Below, in pieces: positions 15,656 through 17,504 of a DNA stretch of 17,504 nucleotides. Each line of letters opens with the position of its first letter. The stretch's first letter is position 1. The notes under the pieces were generated by a model, which was not told where the DNA came from, ran no database searches, and was given only the letters and a program-made list of their open reading frames with translations. Origin of the DNA: Betaproteobacteria bacterium RIFCSPLOWO2_02_FULL_68_150 (GTDB lineage Bacteria; Pseudomonadota; Gammaproteobacteria; Burkholderiales; SG8-39); the NCBI GenBank assembly GCA_001771975.1, contig MERE01000174.1:1-17504 (forward strand). The letters run 5' to 3'. A program made the translations under genes and the position numbers.

Positions 15656-16246
15656 TTACGCCGACTTGCCCCGCTTCGCGAGTGCCCGGTAGCCGTGCAG
15701 GGCGAGCAGACCCAGCCCGACAAACGGCAGCGCGATAACGTACGCCAGACCGATGAACGGCGCGGCGAAGAACAAGCCGACGTTCTTGGCAAACGCTCCG
15801 CTCTTGTGCAGTTCGATCGGCATGCCGACGGGCGCCGGCGCGGGCACCGCGATCGCTTGCGCGGCGGCGCCGGCCTGGCGCTCAAACACCGCAGCCTGCG
15901 CGCTGTGCTCGATCATCTGGGGTGACAGCGGCTTGCGCAGGAACGCCGCGACGCCGGCCGCCTTCGCCCTGGCTTCATTGGCGTCGCTGCCGTATCCGGT
16001 GACGATGACCACGGGCAGCCACGGGCGAGCCGCCTTGACACGTGCGGCGACCTCGATACCGTTCATCCCGGGCATCTTGATGTCGGTGAACACGGCGTCG
16101 TAATCCTCGCGCGCGAGCTTGTCGAGCGCCTCCTGGCCGCTGCTTGCGCTGATCACGGCATAGCCCTTGCCGGAAAGAACCCGGTGAAAACTTTTCCCGA
16201 TCACCGGATCGTCGTCGACTACCAGGATCCTTTTCAGTGCTGTCAT
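15656..16246 (-). CDS. Response-regulator receiver fused to a C-terminal hydrophobic module
   Basis: A 196-residue protein. Residues 1-120 are a CheY-like receiver with D11-D12, phosphoacceptor D55, T83 and K105 (LRKP). A linker rich in alanine and proline (about 124-150) leads to a hydrophobic C-terminal module at about 152-192, core FFAAPFIGLAYVIALPFVG (159-177), ending in basic residues. The same module occurs twice in the small protein encoded at 16754-17128. I do not know this output domain. It probably inserts in or on the inner membrane, placing a phosphorylatable receiver there. The ATG at 16246-16244 is chosen because AAAGGAG lies just upstream; the frame stays open for 33 codons further but without receiver homology. 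No DNA-binding domain is present. Confidence 0.88.
   Translation of the reverse strand: MTALKRILVVDDDPVIGKSFHRVLSGKGYAVISASSGQEALDKLAREDYDAVFTDIKMPGMNGIEVAARVKAARPWLPVVIVTGYGSDANEARAKAAGVAAFLRKPLSPQMIEHSAQAAVFERQAGAAAQAIAVPAPAPVGMPIELHKSGAFAKNVGLFFAAPFIGLAYVIALPFVGLGLLALHGYRALAKRGKSA
15721..15790 (-). repeat. AAPFxGLAY module, copy in the receiver fusion
   Basis: This 70-base segment encodes the C-terminal hydrophobic core of the receiver fusion. Aligned by hand with 16819-16888 without gaps, about three quarters of bases are identical, including shared runs such as ACGGCAGCGCGA. That is higher than expected for unrelated hydrophobic segments and points to gene duplication or domain transfer between the two genes. 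Confidence 0.75.
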
Positions 16247-16275
16247 GACATGCTCCTTTGAACGTAAATTGATTT

Positions 16276-16716
16276 TCAGAAAGTGCTGCGGCCCCGTGCT
16301 TCGCGCTGGCCCGATGCGTCGTTGCGCACCCGGCGCAACGCCCATTGCTTGCGGGTGATGGCGCCGTGCGTCGCACCGATCACCTCCTCTGGGCCGACGG
16401 GTTTGGCGAGATAGTCATAGGCGCCGAGGCGTACCGATTCCTTGGCCGAGTCGATGCTCGGGAAACCCGTGATGACCACCACCTCGCTCTCGGGCCACTT
16501 CTGCTTGATGGCCTTGAGAACCGACATGCCGTCGGTCCCCGGCATGCGCAGGTCGAGCAGGACCACGTCGTACGGTTGGCGTTCCATCGCGCGCAACGCC
16601 TCGTCGCCGTTCCATACGGCATTCGCGTTGCATTGCGCTGCGCTGAGGATCCTGGCGTAGCTGTGCCGTACGATCGCTTCGTCGTCGACGATCAGGATCT
16701 CGGGCTTGCGGTTCAT
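16276..16716 (-). CDS. Single-domain response regulator (CheY-like receiver)
   Basis: A 146-residue receiver with D11-D12, phosphoacceptor D55 (LLDLRMPGTDG), T83 and K105 (DYLAKP). The last 25 or so residues are basic and carry no recognisable output domain. It lies between the two module-bearing genes in one operon: 37 bases after the small membrane protein and 29 bases before the receiver fusion. GGAGAGG upstream of the ATG supports the start at 16716. The sequence is closest in style to NtrC-class receivers (AVWNGDEAL, VITGFPSIDSAKESV). It may act as a phosphotransfer intermediate or as a partner of the fused receiver; both are inference. Confidence 0.92.
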   Translation of the reverse strand: MNRKPEILIVDDEAIVRHSYARILSAAQCNANAVWNGDEALRAMERQPYDVVLLDLRMPGTDGMSVLKAIKQKWPESEVVVITGFPSIDSAKESVRLGAYDYLAKPVGPEEVIGATHGAITRKQWALRRVRNDASGQREARGRSTF

Positions 16717-16753
16717 TGGCCTCTCCGGTCCGGTGCGGGTTCCCGGTTCGCGC

Positions 16754-17128
16754 CTAGTTCGTCGCCAACCGGTGTCCGGCGGCGTGCACGCCCCACCATG
16801 CCATCACCGCTACACCGACGAACGGCAGCGCGAGCGCATAGGCGAGACCCACGAAAGGCGCAGCGAAGAACAGCACCACGTTCCTGGCGGCGCGCGCTCC
16901 CGTTTTCCAGCGAGCCGCGAGCGCCTTCAAGCCCAGCCATGCCATCGCAGCCAGGCCGAGGACCGGCAGTGCAACCACGTAGGCCAACCCGATGAACGGT
17001 GCCGCGGCCACCAGCGTCACCGCCTTGACGGCGCGCGCGGCGTTCGCTGCTTCATGCATCACCCGTTCGAATTCGGCATCGGTGACGGGATAGGTGCTGA
17101 CTGTCGCGGTGTTTGCAGTGACTCTCAT
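16754..17128 (-). CDS. Small membrane protein with two AAPFxGLAY modules
   Basis: A 124-residue protein that I do not recognise. Residues 1-32 are polar and include TDAEFERVMHEAANAARA. Two similar hydrophobic modules follow: residues 33-74 (core AAAPFIGLAYVVALPVLG) and 80-120 (core FFAAPFVGLAYALALPFVG), joined by a basic linker (ARWKTGARAAR). Each module has an Ala-Ala-Pro-Phe turn and a second proline 9-10 residues later, so it may form a helical hairpin or a kinked helix. The ATG at 17128-17126 is chosen because GGAGG lies seven bases upstream; in-frame ATG (17140) and GTG (17170) codons are possible but less well placed. It is the first gene after the sigma-54 promoter. Confidence 0.8.
   Translation of the reverse strand: MRVTANTATVSTYPVTDAEFERVMHEAANAARAVKAVTLVAAAPFIGLAYVVALPVLGLAAMAWLGLKALAARWKTGARAARNVVLFFAAPFVGLAYALALPFVGVAVMAWWGVHAAGHRLATN
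16819..16888 (-). repeat. AAPFxGLAY module, second copy in the small membrane protein
   Basis: This segment encodes residues in the second module of the small membrane protein. It is the closest relative of the receiver-fusion copy at 15721-15790 in both DNA and protein (shared FFAAPF-GLAY--ALPFVG). Confidence 0.75.
16960..17029 (-). repeat. AAPFxGLAY module, first copy in the small membrane protein
   Basis: This segment encodes the first module. It retains the core AAPFIGLAYVVALP but differs more at both ends from the other two copies, so it is probably the older branch of the internal duplication. Confidence 0.7.
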
Positions 17129-17180
17129 GACATCCTCCATCGTCTGATTTTCGTTTTCCTGAGCCTTCACCCGATCTCAC

Positions 17181-17195
17181 GCAATGTGCGTGCCA
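17181..17195 (-). promoter_or_regulatory. Sigma-54 (RpoN) promoter of the membrane-module/receiver operon
   Basis: Read on the minus strand the sequence is TGGCACGCACATTGC. It matches the sigma-54 consensus TGGCACG-N4-TTGC at every defined position, with the GG and GC doublets at the required spacing. Transcription should start near 17169, leaving a 5' leader of about 41 bases before the ATG at 17128. A sigma-54 promoter needs an enhancer-binding protein; the NtrC-type regulator at 10648-12063 is the obvious local candidate. Confidence 0.85.
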
Positions 17196-17456
17196 CATCG
17201 CATCACGGAGCCCCGGGAAAGCCGGGACCGGAAATGAATTCAGCGAGTTATGGTGAAAGCCCCCGGATAAGACGCGCTACCCGTCCGGGCCACGGCACGA
17301 GCCTGAAGTACAGATTGGCCATGCAGCATCCGGCCAAGCACGAAGAATTGCGCTTTATCTTCAGTTGGATAACGAGGCTCCCGCAGCGCATGTTTTTTCC
17401 ATGCGGCAGCGCTCGCGCGTTATGCTTCCAAGGACCGATATCCTGGGAGAAAACGG
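17196..17456. other. Intergenic region between divergent genes, with hairpins of unknown role
   Basis: These 261 bases, with the 67 bases down to the gene at 17128, form the only long non-coding stretch. I see a small hairpin CCCGG-GAAAG-CCGGG (17212-17226), a larger dyad CCCGGA (17262-17267) with TCCGGG (17284-17289) enclosing GATAAGACGCG, and an inverted repeat TTATC-N8-GATAA (17355-17372). Enhancer sites for the sigma-54 promoter should lie here, and one of these dyads may be such a site. A plus-strand promoter for the gene at 17457 should also be here; TTATGCT near 17430 is a weak -10 candidate. No RNA gene or known riboswitch is recognised. Confidence 0.45.
17262..17289. repeat. REP-like imperfect palindrome
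   Basis: CCCGGATAAGACG followed by a short loop and GTCCGGG resembles the shape of enterobacterial REP elements (CCGGATAAG-CG ... TCCGG). The six-base stem pairs 17262-17267 with 17284-17289. Only one copy is visible in the window, so repetition elsewhere in the genome is needed to call it a REP. Confidence 0.25.
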
Positions 17457-17504
17457 ATGAAATCCGTACTTCGCGCTGGACTGGCCGCCACCTTTTTCGC
17501 CCTG
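17457..17504 (+). CDS. Start of an exported protein (partial)
   Basis: The first 16 codons of a plus-strand gene cut by the window edge: MKSVLRAGLAATFFAL. Lysine and arginine followed by a hydrophobic run look like a signal peptide. GGGAGA lies about seven bases before the ATG. It is divergent from the sigma-54-driven operon. The product cannot be identified; a further periplasmic or cytochrome protein would fit the context but is not shown. Confidence 0.65.
   Translation, partial: MKSVLRAGLAATFFAL

Noticed and set aside
16247..16345. A 33-residue N-terminal extension of the receiver fusion
   Set aside because: The extension has no receiver-like sequence, overlaps the upstream receiver gene, and a strong AAAGGAG ribosome-binding site precedes the internal ATG at 16246.
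17196..17456. A cyclic-di-GMP (GEMM) or cobalamin riboswitch before the partial exported gene
   Set aside because: The conserved core sequences of these riboswitches are not present; the visible hairpins are short and do not form the expected multi-helix layout.
1..17504. CRISPR arrays, tRNA or rRNA genes, insertion sequences
   Set aside because: No regularly spaced repeats, transposase genes, terminal inverted repeats flanking genes, or RNA gene signatures were seen on either strand.

Overview
The window is GC-rich chromosomal DNA, roughly two thirds G+C by eye, with no sign of mobile elements. It most resembles a betaproteobacterium of the Rhodocyclales/Nitrosomonadales type. That rests on gene order (thiD divergent from rubredoxin-yqgE-ruvX-pyrR-pyrB-pyrX, then rlpA-dacA-dat-ybeD-lipB-lipA), on the degenerate PyrC-like protein typical of that class, and on the large investment in c-type cytochromes. 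The assignment is from recalled gene order, not a search.
Layout. Bases 1-342 hold the N-terminal part of thiD on the minus strand. From 429 to 12063 fourteen plus-strand genes follow almost without gaps (largest gap 47 bases, many overlaps): rubredoxin, yqgE, ruvX, the pyrimidine genes pyrR-pyrB-pyrX, the cell-wall genes rlpA and dacA, a D-amino-acid aminotransferase, ybeD, the lipoate genes lipB and lipA, and a two-component pair. The pair is a membrane histidine kinase whose periplasmic sensor carries CXXCH and CX4CH heme-type motifs, and an NtrC-type sigma-54 activator.
After a 96-base gap with an FNR/DNR-like box comes an octaheme cytochrome of the tetrathionate-reductase (OTR) family (12160-13566), closed by a strong hairpin terminator. 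Converging on it from the minus strand are a membrane-anchored nonaheme cytochrome c and a four-helix cytochrome b, which look like a quinol-to-periplasm electron path. Together these suggest a respiratory module: quinol to cytochrome b, to the nonaheme protein, to the octaheme reductase, possibly under heme or redox sensing.
The right end is the least explained part. A minus-strand operon (17128 to 15656) has a good sigma-54 promoter at 17181-17195. It encodes a small membrane protein with two copies of a roughly 40-residue hydrophobic module (core AAPFxGLAYxxALPxxG), a single-domain receiver, and a receiver fused to a third copy of the same module. I do not recognise this module. A receiver tied to it, in an operon that the neighbouring heme-sensor kinase and sigma-54 activator could control, is the best candidate here for an undescribed signalling system. 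The window ends with the first 16 codons of an exported protein on the plus strand.
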